From NCBI GenBank assembly GCA_000733355.1, contig JNVV01000002.1, positions 1,901,590-1,965,589 of the forward strand: a stretch of DNA of 64,000 nt. Reading direction: 5' to 3'. This DNA is from Falciphora oryzae (Eukaryota; Ascomycota; Sordariomycetes; Magnaporthales; Magnaporthaceae). Position numbers and translations under genes: made by a program. The notes below the pieces were generated by a model that searched no databases, was not told the origin of the DNA, and was given only the letters and a program-made list of their open reading frames with translations. Of the stretch, positions 48,919 to 59,457 are shown in pieces (the first letter of the stretch is position 1; each line of letters begins with the position of its first letter).

Positions 48919-51900
48919 GCATTTTCACAACGCTGGGCCCGCGAGGTTTTCCTCCCACCCACTCTCCTTCCCTTGGCCTTACCCACCATTGGGGCTAGCC
49001 CGGTCGTGATTGTCTCTAAACAAAAAGTGGCACTATTGGGCAGTAACCCCGTGCTAGGGCATTTCCAGCCCTGGTAACCAAGGTGCTCGCCTCTTTCGTC
49101 TTTCCTCTTTCTCAAGCGACGCACAACCCATACGAATTCGGGCCAGACATGGTGAACATGACCGGCATGTCTTTCCTCGATTTCCAAACTGCCACTCGCG
49201 CTGCCATAGATTCCCCTCGAGCGCGGCCTCTTCACGTTTCATTTTCATAGGACTGGCCTCGCTCTTACTGTTGTTAAAAATCTACCACAAATTTTTTCGT
49301 CAGATTGGCGCTGTGGAATCAAGGCACAAGGAAGATGACCGCCCGCCCAGGATCCGTTGTATGTAAAACTAGGTAACTCTTTTTTCTACCACATCCCCAC
49401 GACATANNNNNNNNNNNNNNNNNNNNNNNNNNNNNNNNNNNNNNNNNNNNNNNNNNNNNNNNNNNNNNNNNNNNNNNNNNNNNNNNNNNNNNNNNNNNNN
49501 NNNNNNNNNNNNNNNNNNNNNNNNNNNNNNNNNNNNNNNNNNNNNNNNNNNNNNNNNNNNNNNNNNNNNNNNNCAACAAAACGAAAATAAGGGAGGGTCA
49601 TGTCATGGATTCTGTTTACAACTCTGCAAACCTGGGGGCGGAATCGGTGCGGTCTTTCCTTCTGTATGTCACTCTCCCGTCTTTTCCTGCCACTATCCTG
49701 AATCTCTCTTGATCCCGCTCTTCTTCGGCCTTGTCCTTACTCATCTACTGTTCGTAATCACCCGACAAAATTCCTGAATGAAAATGAAAATGCCCGCCAG
49801 ACGAGGGAGAGCATAGCATCGTTGCTGCCAGCCTGTTATTTTTCTCTTGCCCAACCCAATTATACCGCCGTGGACCTGGACGAGTCCAGCCTTGTAGGTG
49901 TGGGATCTCGGTAAATCTACGGGTTTATGATCATGACCAAACAGCCATCAAGGCGTTTCCCATCGAATGATAAGATATTGAAGGTTATCTCCCAAAGGTT
50001 TTTGATGTCACGGGATGTGATACACAGCAGGCACGTGGGCTACAGTCGGTCGTCTAGTGGCAGCAGTCTAGGGGTCGTCGTCTTGGCCCGGGGTCGACGA
50101 GGCACCTGACTGCCGTATATGAACACTTGGATGGAATCGTGGCTTGCAAACAGTAGCCATCATCGTCACCAGATTGGATGTCGACGAATCCTTTTCACGA
50201 GAGATGGGAAAGAACGCCTAAGTAGAGAGGATAAACAAGTTGAAAGCGGAAATAACCCAAAGCAAGGACTGGGAGAGTTCAGCCAGAAACATGAATGGAA
50301 GCGGGCAAAAGACCCTGGTCAAGCAGGCGATTCGTCATGATTACTGATTTCTCTTCGCTATCAGTCTGATACCAAGTCTAGCCGCCAAAATAAAAAAACA
50401 TGTTTATATTCGCTGCGGGTGGTGATACTCGAATGATCACAAACCCTCGTGGGGCCGAGTAACCATGTGCGTTTGTCTGTTGACGAAAATGTCTCGCGTA
50501 CATGACGCGCACACGGGAATTTCCAGCCGACTGAGGGTTCGGGGCACAAAACGTCCGCACAGAAGCGACGAGGGGCATGTCTCAAACACCTGTGAATAAT
50601 TGTGGAGAGGTGGCGAAGGGAGCTTGGAACAAGAAAAAAGGAGAAGACAGACGCAAGACCTACCTTCTCACCAAAGGTGTTGTCGGTGTTGCGGAAGGAT
50701 GATGGGATGCGGAATTTCTTCGCGGGTCCGGCTCGACCAGCCGGTTGAGGTCGTCCGATTTGCTGCGGTGCACCGAGAAATCGCAGGTGCATCCACTTCG
50801 GTGGACGGGGAATACAGAGTAAAAGTAAAAGTGAGGTAATCGACCACGGGCAAAAAGTCCCCACCGAGGCATGCAGGCCAAGGCTGGGACATCCCCGGCC
50901 CAGAAGAAAATGGAAAAGCAAAGCTGTAATACCAAGCTGGATACACTCCGCTGTAATGCGGGGGTTGATTGCTTTTCGTTTTCTGCCTCTCTTTTTATCT
51001 TTTACTGTTTCTGCTCTCATGTCGATGCCGGGCCCGGCCTCGATCGCGGATGCACATAGACTATGTAGACCACTAAGCCCGGCCAGGAGGTCCTTGCCTT
51101 GCATGAGACCTCCGTTAAAGAGCACATGTGCGCCAGGTGAAGATAGCATCAAAATGTACGGGCTCGCGGGCTAGACTGTGCACCCAGGCCGGAACTCGGA
51201 ACCTGTGTGGAGGGCCAAATTTCTTGGAAACGAGCCCCGCGTTTCCCAGCAGGCTAAAGGTTGTTCCTCTTGCCCACCTGGGAACGCAGCCAATGTCATA
51301 CCGAGGGCCTGGGCTGCGGTGTAACACCACCCACCCCCCGATGCGATGCGGGCTGGGAGGGGCTTGTGCGGATGGGACTGCGTTTTTCCAACCCTCCCGC
51401 TCCTCCGGGGTGGCCACCCACTCAAGATGTCTGGTCGTGTTTGGTCCTTTGTGCAACGTGGTGCGGTGTGCTGTGCACTTTTGGGGGTGCCGAACCTTGA
51501 GATGTGTGCAAGCCCATGTGTGTGTGCCTTGCGTAAAGTATGTACACGTAACCCACCACGGCTGCCCGCCGGCGCCTGCGCGCGAGGGAGAGTATCACAC
51601 CGAACTTTTTGATGTGCCCAATCCCAACAACATAGCGGTCTGGGAGAGCCGTGGCTTTTGTAACTCACGCCGCCGCCGCCTGCGCTCCCGCGGCATTTCC
51701 TTCACCCCATTTGTGGTGCACGGGTTCCGCTCTCCTCGTCCCGTGGGGCATTGTCTCATGCACTCATCGGGATGATTGTGACGTCCATTGGCGGTGGAGA
51801 AAAAAAAAATTCAAAAAAAAAAAAAATTGACAATCGTCATCATTGATATTTTGGCGGGTTGCATTTTCGGTCCGTCAATCTCTGTCCCAGAAGTTTCGTG

Positions 51901-53811
51901 TCATCGGGCTGGCTTGGTTGGGGAAATGGGAGGGGGGCTGATCGTGAGAGGGAGCTGCCGAGGGTCTTTGACACGAATCAGCGGCCCATGTTAGCGTTGG
52001 TCGCGTATTGTAATTTCGTCTCTGTTCTTGGGCTGGAATGAAGCGATGCGGCTGGACCTTGGGCGGCTTCGTTTTGCCCAGCCCTAGGCGGGTTCCGAGG
52101 AAGCGAGGCCAGCCCAGCCAAACATCAGCTGGCAGCGATGCGCTGATGATGGATGATGATGATTATGATGATGAGTCCGGGTCTCGGGAATGGCTGGCTG
52201 GCGCCTGCGCACGCCACATCAGCGCGTCAAGTGCTGGGCGACGTGGTGTCGGTACCGTCCCCATGGTCCTTTCAAGGCAGGAGGGCATTGAGGTGGCAGT
52301 GGCAGTGAGGACAGGCACATGCCGTCTGGTCCATTGACGCTCAGAGTCAGGCCAGTCGAGCGGCGCGCAGGCGGGCTTAGCACTTGGATGCCCCCAGCGT
52401 CCGCGCGCCTGTGCTCGCTGTGTCGGGGCCGGGCTCAGCGTGTGGGTGACTTGGCCCCGTTGATCCCCCATGCAAGTCGCAACTCTGCCACACAGCCCCG
52501 GCGCTCTCGTGCACCAATCGAGCCAAGCGCCGTTTTCCCGACCCGCTCCAACACCGCAAGGGACAACTCGACCCGGTCGCACCCCCAACCCTTCAACCGC
52601 CGCCCCAGACTGGCTCGACTGGCTCGACCCCTGTGGAAACGACGCCTGCCTCATCAAGGGGCTGCCCTCGACGTCCCTTCTTTCCCCCTTCTCCTCAAAC
52701 AGCAAACGCCCAATTGATCGACGGCGAGCCCCCTCGGCTGCGCTCTATTTTCACCACTGCCGGCCCCTTTCTTTCCTTCTTCCTTTTTGTCTTCTCGCGA
52801 GTCGTCCTGGTTCTTCCAATTCGGGCCATCCATCCGAACCCCGGCCGTGCGTGTGTGCTTGACGACTCTCGACGACACGCGCTCGCGAAGAGACGAATCT
52901 GCTGGGGCCGCGACTGAGTGAGCCAACACCGACTGCGCAGCAACCACACCACCCTGCATAGCGCGCGGCACGACTGTTGCGCGCCCGACCGGTGCATCCC
53001 AAGGCACCAGATCGGGGCCAAATCCTGTTGAAACGGGCGACGGACTCGCACGCTAGCCTTGGCGCCCTCGCCCCAAAGCCACTCACACACCACCAGACCC
53101 GATAGCCCAAACGGCCGAACCCAAAAAACAGACTCGCCTCTCACATCGCGCACGCACGGGGTTGCTTCCGGCTGCCTTCTGCACTGCGCCATTTTATCTT
53201 GCTTCATTCTCTCCACCCGAACGTGGGCAAGAGCACGAAGAGGGGGGTGACACGGACTCGCGTCAAAACAAGCAAAAGGAGACTCCAACATCGACTGTGT
53301 CCCTGCGCGCATGCTCCTGGACAACACTAATAACACCCCTCGACTGCAGCTTGACGGTGGCCTTTTGGGCCTCCCGATTGTGTGTCTCTTGTCACGCTGG
53401 GTACATCAATCTACCTGCCTCCCTACATATATAGATCAGCCCTCCGGTCATCAGCCCCCTGACGACTCGGCCGCTTCGCGTGTCCAGCCAATATCACTAG
53501 GCAACTAGCGCCAGTGACACGGCAAACGAGCTACGCGAAGCAACCTAGGCAGCCCATTCTCTCCGACACAGTCGTCACCAAAGCGTCGAGCCCTTATGCG
53601 TCTGCAACAACCGTCTCTACGAAGCCAACTACACCACCTTACAAACCATAGCCCTCACGCCGTTTCATCGCCCCGGAGGAGATATAGGAAAGTGGTAGAA
53701 AGAGACGGGAACTAAGTGGAAGCAGGGAGGGGAACCAGAGAGTGTGACGCTCATCGTCGTGGTTGCAGAACCGGCCCGGAGTTTCGGGAGGATAATCACG
53801 GACAGGGAATC
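48919..53811. other. Gene-free block of 4.9 kb with an assembly gap
   Basis: Contains the 167-N gap, two adjacent A-runs near 51800-51825, and a GAT-rich simple repeat at about 52145-52175. From about 52700 the sequence is C- and T-rich, as expected for the promoter and leader of the gene starting at 53812. Long open frames at 50361-51152 (minus) and 51128-51775 (plus) show no protein family and no bias, and I do not call them genes. Confidence 0.45.
49407..49573. other. Assembly gap (167 N)
   Basis: Run of N downstream of the membrane-anchored protein gene. Neighbouring sequence is AT-rich and non-coding. Confidence 1.
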
Positions 53812-55305
53812 ATGTCTCTCGGCGTGGCAATACAGTCGGCGGTCTTTTACGTCGTCGCCTGCACACCATGCACTACCTCACGACAGAGGGGCAAGGCCAA
53901 GGCCAAGGCAAAGCGGGAACGACTGGAAAAGGACCGGCTAGAGGCCGAAAACCCCGGTCTATACCGACAACCGAGCCCTTTCAACACCAGCCCGCACTGG
54001 GATGAGGAGATCATGATGGGGCCCAGCTTGCCCAAGAAGTCGAGGAATAACAACAACAGCAACAACAACAACGCCAGCCAACGCAGGTTAACAACCTCAT
54101 CCTCTTCCGGCAGGGAAACGGCCATCAGCAGTAGTACCCTCGCCGTCGGGTCAACGCCGATGCCGGGCATGGTACACACACCTAGCACCAAACTCGTGCC
54201 GAATCCAGGGAGCAGTTCGACCATGGCGCCCGACGACGCGGGTAGCATAGGTGCAGGAGGCTCCGAGAGTTGGAATCTGAAGCTGTACCAGCGGGAGGAC
54301 GAAGAGCTCTGGGGCGACCAGAACGCCAGCATACACAACGGTCGCGGCGGCGATGTTGCGCGGACGGGTCATAACAAGATCATGGACGCCATCGTCAAGG
54401 CCGGCTCGTCGGCTGGTCGGCTGCTGGACTCGACGCTGCTGGGCGGAAGTGGCAAGGAGCGCGGTGCCGAGACGCGCGAGGTCACCAACGAGGACCGCCG
54501 CAACTTCTACTCTCCCTCGTCCCCGACCCGGTCGTCTTCATCCTCGCACGGCAGCTACGCTCCCGTCAAGAACCCTCCCGTGAACGACTACCACCCGCCA
54601 GTGGTCAGCTCACGCCCTGCACACCGTGACGGCCGCAGGTGGATGCTGCAGCCCCCGCCCCCCGTCAAGGTCATGGAGGCCAAGGTGCCTGTCAGCCGGA
54701 GCGCAAGCATGGCTAGCACGGTCAGCCGCCGGAGTGCTCTTTCACCTTCGGCCGCGTCGGCGTCGGATATCCACCTCGGGCGGGTCGTCGGGGAGAGGCT
54801 TGTGGGCGCCAAGATTAAGGGAGGCGAGCTGCCGTTCCCCGGAGCCGCCGCAACAACCGACGCCAAGGTCGGCTCTCCGGGATCTCTTGCGCTGCCCAAG
54901 ACGAGGCGACCTCGGAGGGCGACTACTTCTTCTTCACGCTCGAAGCTGAGCCAACACAGCCGGGGGAGCAGGTGTGTGTCGAGCGATTCGGAAGATGCGG
55001 ACTCCTCGGACGGAGGCAGGCCATCCTTCAGTGCTTCGCCAAGGAAGTCGACAAGCAACGCCAAGACGTCCTCGGCGGCAGCGCGGCGACAGGCGGCCAC
55101 GCCTAGGGCCGAGTCGGAGGACGAGTCAGGCGGCGTCTCGGAAGGTCATGGGCCCTACGCGGCTCAGCGGCCGAGACTCGAGACGATAATGAGCTCTGAG
55201 CGGGCTTCGCCGGCTGAAGGACCGAAGAGCGCCAAGGCCGACGAGGTCCAAGAGCGCCCGGCTGGCGCATCTATGGATAGCGGGCTCGCGCTCTCGTTGG
55301 CGTGA
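53812..55305 (+). CDS. Hypothetical low-complexity protein with conserved hydrophobic N-terminus
   Basis: 497 residues in a single exon, function unknown. The start at 53812 gives MSLGVAIQSAVFYVVACTPC, a hydrophobic Cys-containing stretch. Next come a basic patch (RQRGKAKAKAKRERLEKDR) and NPGLYRQPSPFNTSPHWDEEI. This looks like the conserved core of a fungal family of unknown role; it could be a signal anchor or a lipid-modified end. The remainder is Ser/Arg/Pro-rich with an Asn run (SRNNNNSNNNN), WNLKLYQREDEELWG near 160, and many Ser-Pro or Arg-x-x-Ser sites suited to phosphorylation. An in-frame ATG at 53716 would add 32 residues before the hydrophobic start, and I reject it because it would bury that segment. 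Confidence 0.8.
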   Translation: MSLGVAIQSAVFYVVACTPCTTSRQRGKAKAKAKRERLEKDRLEAENPGLYRQPSPFNTSPHWDEEIMMGPSLPKKSRNNNNSNNNNASQRRLTTSSSSGRETAISSSTLAVGSTPMPGMVHTPSTKLVPNPGSSSTMAPDDAGSIGAGGSESWNLKLYQREDEELWGDQNASIHNGRGGDVARTGHNKIMDAIVKAGSSAGRLLDSTLLGGSGKERGAETREVTNEDRRNFYSPSSPTRSSSSSHGSYAPVKNPPVNDYHPPVVSSRPAHRDGRRWMLQPPPPVKVMEAKVPVSRSASMASTVSRRSALSPSAASASDIHLGRVVGERLVGAKIKGGELPFPGAAATTDAKVGSPGSLALPKTRRPRRATTSSSRSKLSQHSRGSRCVSSDSEDADSSDGGRPSFSASPRKSTSNAKTSSAAARRQAATPRAESEDESGGVSEGHGPYAAQRPRLETIMSSERASPAEGPKSAKADEVQERPAGASMDSGLALSLA

Positions 55306-56590
55306 GAGTCTCTCCGGCGTCCGCTGTTCTATGAACCACCACGAAACGATTCTCTCGCTTTATCTGCTGGACCAGAGCGCAGGCATGGCGATCCACCCAT
55401 ATAACGCACTACGTGAACGCCCCTTTTCTTCGACACCGCTGTACATTTACTACCCATGTCATTGTATTTCCACCCCGACTCCCACATCCGCCTTCCACCC
55501 TTGCCTTTCTTGTGTAATTTCCTTTGTCTAGCATTTTACAGGTGTCTGCTTTTTTTTTTTTTTTTTTTTTTGTAGCAATGGGTCATGTCATCGGCATATT
55601 CACCGGCAACGGCGTTTTCATTCCTTCTACTTTCCTTCACCTGGTTTCTTAGTTTGGATGATGTTGTGTTTTTGGCTTTGATCCCAAGCGGCATACATCG
55701 GCGGAAATTCTCGGTTCAAGCACCGCCGCCCTGACTGGGAAGCGTCACTCATCTCCCTCAGAGGCCGAGGAGTGGGCTTCCTCGTCAGAGGGTGTGTTCC
55801 CGTTCTGCATGCCTGCTCTACACGCTGCGCTATGCACGAACAGACGAAGAAAACAAGAGTCATGTTGAAAGCCCATGTTGATCTATTCCATTTTTTCTTT
55901 TTTTTGTTGGGTAAAATACAGGCAACGGCGCCAGCTGGCGAGACAGGGGATGAGGGGCCTGAAGAAAAGCAAAACAAATAAGATATGCAGTGAGCAAGAG
56001 AAAGCTAAGCGCTAAAGCCCAATAACATGAAGTTGAAGCTTGCCTGTGTCATGTCAGCCTTGGTGCCCAAGGGCCCTGCTGTGCTGGGCGCTGTGTTGGT
56101 CGTGCGGCTGAGCGCTCAGCGTACGGTACGACCTTGGCGGGAACAGTGAAGCCATCGATCAGCCACATAAGCTGGCGTGTATCCCCCGCACTTCTCTCGG
56201 CCTACCTCGACAATGAATGGCCCGGGGATCCATGGATGAGGTCTGCATGCCACCTAGCATCCGGGACTGGGCAGTACTGTACCACGCCTTTGAATCAGCT
56301 AAGCAACCCGGCCGGACATTTATTGCCTTCTCCAGAGCCCCATCTCGTCGCTCAATTCCTCGCCCCTATCCCCCGCCTCCCCGCAGCGCAGCGGCCTTGT
56401 CTTTGCTGACCTCGGCCCTCCCCCATCCGTGCCCCCGCTCACGGCTCACCCGCCTATTTCTGGTATTTTTTGAAGCCTCCTCCAGGCCCAGAACGCCCAC
56501 ATCTAGGCCTGGTCTGGTCCGCCGTTGGCGCCCTCGGCTCCAGGCAAGAAGCGAACTCTGCTGTGCCAGTAGCCCGTCGACGTCGACATC
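55306..56590. other. Intergenic, 1.3 kb
   Basis: Holds the 3' flank of the preceding gene, including a 22-T run, and the promoter and leader of the pyroglutamyl peptidase gene, which is C-rich from about 56330. No additional gene found. Confidence 0.5.
55550..55571. repeat. Poly(T) homopolymer, 22 nt
   Basis: Uninterrupted T run about 245 bp after the stop codon of the preceding + strand gene, followed by TGTAGCAATG. It may lie in or beyond the 3' UTR. Confidence 0.95.
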
Positions 56591-57874
56591 ATGGGCTCCA
56601 CCGAGTCCGACAGCCCGGACGAGCTGACGGTGCTGGTCACTGGCTTCGGGGTGCGTATGTAGCCTTCGGGCCGAGCCACTGCGCCCCATCCCTGCCCCAG
56701 CACCATGGAAGCTTCCCTGTGCCTTTTTTAGGTTTGGTTTTTGACCCTGCCCGCCACGATCATAAAAAAAAAAAAAAAAAAAAAAAATGAAGAATGAATC
56801 AATGAAATCAATAATGGCATGTGCAAACTGACGGATCCCCCCACCTCTTCTTCCCGCATCCGCACCCCCCCACAAATCCAGCCGTTCAAAGTCGACTTTC
56901 CCCGCAACCCGGCATGGGAGATCACCAAGGAGCTGCCCGACTATCTGCCGCCGGCGACGGCCAAGCCGGGACGGTTCCAGATCAGGCCCGGCGATGGCGA
57001 GGGGGGGCCCGCGCCGCCGCTCCCCGCCGTGCGCATCCGCAAGTACCCCGAGCCGATCCGGGTCAACTACCAGGTCGTGCGCGCGCTGGTCCCGACGCTG
57101 TGGGACGGGCCGCGTCCCGAGGGCCACGGTGAATCGTCAGCAGCTGCGGCCGCGGGGGAGCGGCGAGGCGAAGAGGGAAACTCTACTACTACCACGGCGG
57201 CGGATGGCGATGGCGCCGGCCCCGTCCCGCCCCAGGGCAAGAAGAAGCCAAAGATCGACCTGATGCTGCACCTGGGCATGGCGGGGCCCCGCCCGTACTA
57301 CTCGATCGAGAAGCGCGGGCACCGCGACGGGTACCGGGGCCGCGACGTCGACAACGAGCTGCTCGGCGACGAGGAGCGGCACCGGCAGCAGCGCGAGGGG
57401 TGGGTCTGGCACGGCCTGCCGCACGACATCGACACGGACCTGGACCTCGAGGACGTGATTGAGCGCTGGAGGGGGTACGGCCCGGTGAGTTTGGTTGCCA
57501 GCCTTGAAGCCTACATAACTCGTCTATGCATGATTATCCTTCCCCCATCGCTGGTCCGTCTCACTGAAACTTGGAGAAAAAAAAAAAAAAAAAAACAGTG
57601 GGATTCCGACGTCAGGGTCTCGACCGACGCGGGCAGGTACCTGTGCGACTTCATCTACTACAGCAGCCTGGCGCACCTGTACCGCGCGGGCGAGTACCGC
57701 CGCGTGCTCTTCCTGCACGTCCCCGCCGACTTGTCCGAGGAGGCGCTCAAGCGCGGCACCAACCTGGCAATCCAGCTCATCCGCTCCGTGCTCGAGAGCG
57801 AGCTGATCCGGAAGAAGCGCAGGGAGAAAGAAAAGGCCGAGGCTGACAAGAAGGGAGAGGAAGGCGAGCTGTGA
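56591..57874 (+). CDS. Pyroglutamyl peptidase I (peptidase family C15)
   Basis: Cytosolic cysteine peptidase removing N-terminal pyroglutamate from peptides. Three exons: 56591-56650, 56882-57484 and 57599-57874. Both introns are phase 0, and the product has 312 residues. The joined start reads LTVLVTGFGPFKVDFPRNPAW, the family's opening. Likely catalytic residues are Glu163 (YYSIEKRGHR), Cys237 (GRYLCDFIYYSS) and His261 (VLFLHVP), so the Glu-Cys-His triad is intact. It is longer than the bacterial enzymes (about 215 residues) because of insertions at about 45-125 (charged, low complexity) and a Lys/Glu-rich C-terminal tail. Each intron contains a long A run, the second directly before its CAG acceptor. 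Confidence 0.92.
56764..56787. repeat. Poly(A)24 inside intron 1 of the pyroglutamyl peptidase gene
   Basis: Uninterrupted run of 24 A, about 95 nt before the acceptor at 56880-56881. Confidence 0.95.
57577..57595. repeat. Poly(A)19 immediately before the intron 2 acceptor of the pyroglutamyl peptidase gene
   Basis: Nineteen A followed at once by CAG and exon 3. The usual pyrimidine tract next to the acceptor is replaced by purines. Confidence 0.95.
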
Positions 57875-58380
57875 ATGATTTGACGGGAGCCATCTATTTC
57901 TTCCATTTTTGTGTGTTGGGATCTATTTTGCGAGCGTGTGGGGAAGATGAGGGATTAGATAGTGAGCATTTATCGCCGCGGTTTGGATATCCGTTGGTTG
58001 GGAGATGTATTTAGTGGCACAGGTAGGCTATTCAAGTGCTCGGGTTTCCGTAGACGATGAGAAAGTAGCAGTCACATATTGGCCACATATTGCCAGGACG
58101 CGGACTTGCCGGGCGGGCGCCAGGGGCAAAACTCAGGGGTAAAATACGTTCTGTTCTGCCACAGCATGGGCACCACTCGTTGCAGATATAGGAAACACGG
58201 TTGCGCCTGGATTCAAATTCACCGAAGTCCTCTTTATTTCATCCATTGTCCCATTGCGTGTGGGGCCGCAAGAGAAGTCCGAGGGAGGAGTGAGGAGTCA
58301 GCCGGATCAGAATTTTCTTTCGGGATCCCACTTCATGAATGGGGAGAAGGCTACGGCATTGCATCATCCGTCAAACAACG
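57875..58380. other. Intergenic between pyroglutamyl peptidase and tRNA-Arg
   Basis: About 500 bp containing the 3' flank of the peptidase gene. Nothing else recognised. Confidence 0.5.
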
Positions 58381-58452
58381 GGTCCAGTGGCCAAATGGCA
58401 AGGCGCTTGACTACGAATCAAGAGATTGCAGGTTCGATCCCTGCCTGGATCG
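58381..58452 (+). tRNA. tRNA-Arg (anticodon ACG)
   Basis: 72-nt intronless cloverleaf. The acceptor stem GGTCCAG pairs with CTGGATC (one G-T pair), with discriminator G at 58452. The D arm is GCC-AAATGGCAA-GGC. The anticodon stem CTTGA/TCAAG encloses loop CTACGAA, so the anticodon is ACG (read as ICG after deamination, decoding CGN arginine codons). The T arm is GCAGG-TTCGATC-CCTGC. The internal promoter boxes (A box within the D arm, B box GGTTCGATCC) are present. No CCA is encoded, as expected for a nuclear gene. Confidence 0.97.
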
Positions 58453-58486
58453 TTTCGGATGAGGCGCAATATGGCGATTGCGATTC

Positions 58487-58492
58487 TTTTTT
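58487..58492 (+). terminator. Candidate RNA polymerase III terminator (T6)
   Basis: First run of at least four T downstream of tRNA-Arg, 35 nt after its end. The distance is somewhat long, and only TTT occurs nearer. Confidence 0.4.
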
Positions 58493-59457
58493 GTTCGTCT
58501 TCTTATTTCTTGTCTCACCTTTTCTGGATTCTTCTCTCTTACCTTTTCGCAGTACCTTCTTCCATGCTGCACATATGAGCATTAGGACATCCATTGGTAT
58601 TTTGTTTTTAGCCCCTTCAGTTTGGCACCCTCCCGAAACCCATGGCGACGCTTGTTCAAGGGGCTCGTGTGGTGCTATAGCCAGGCTTACTCACCCTCGA
58701 GCGGCGGGGTAGCTCTCGTCTGAATGACGTGCATGGCAACTTGTTCCGACCTGTCGGATCCCACAAGAGAGATACCCTTGACAAGTCTGTCCCATGCCAA
58801 CCATTCACGGAGACGAGTTGAACCATTGCACAGGTTACACAACAAGCAAAGAAGATATAAAAAGACAGTGTTTCCTCCACCGCAGAGTCAGAAACACGGC
58901 GGATGTGCTGTTTGCATATTCCAAACAGGCCATGCGCCTAAGGAAGCACATTTGCCCGGCAGAGTCGCCTTGCCTTTTCGCCCTCTTGATTCAGTGGGGT
59001 GACTAATGGTGCTTCCAGTGCTTTACGGTTCGCAACGGCTAGGCGTGGTGCCCCGCTGACAATTCTATGGCTAGCGGCGTTATCGGCGGGGCCTAGGAAG
59101 GTTCCCCCGCCGTCGCCTCGGTCCTCCGTGGTCTCGTGCCCATATAAAGAGACCCGCCAAAACGGTTTGTTTCTTCGTACCCTGCTTGAAAAAGCGTGTA
59201 TAGCGCAGCTACAGCTGCCTAGGCAAACACAATCTGTCGTAGCATTTTTTCCCTAGGTAGGCCTATAAAAAAACCCTGGACAACGACTATAGGCACCTGT
59301 ATCCCTACCCATGCTCTACTAAGGTAGCTACTTGTGGCAAAGGCTGGATAGACACATATCCAAGTTAACCCTGACGACACCAAAAAAAACTGACAAAACG
59401 AGTTGGCTTGAAGATAGAGACAACTATCCGTATCCTTCTACCATACCTACTGTCGCC
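58493..59457. other. Intergenic between tRNA-Arg and nucleoside hydrolase
   Basis: About 965 bp without coding signal. It contains the promoter and leader of the nucleoside hydrolase gene, with CCTAGGTAGGCCTATAAAAA near 59252-59272 as a possible TATA-like element about 190 bp before the start. Confidence 0.45.

Noticed and set aside
51128..51775. 215-codon Cys-containing frame on the + strand
   Set aside because: Considered as a small secreted protein, but it lacks a signal peptide and regular cysteine pattern.
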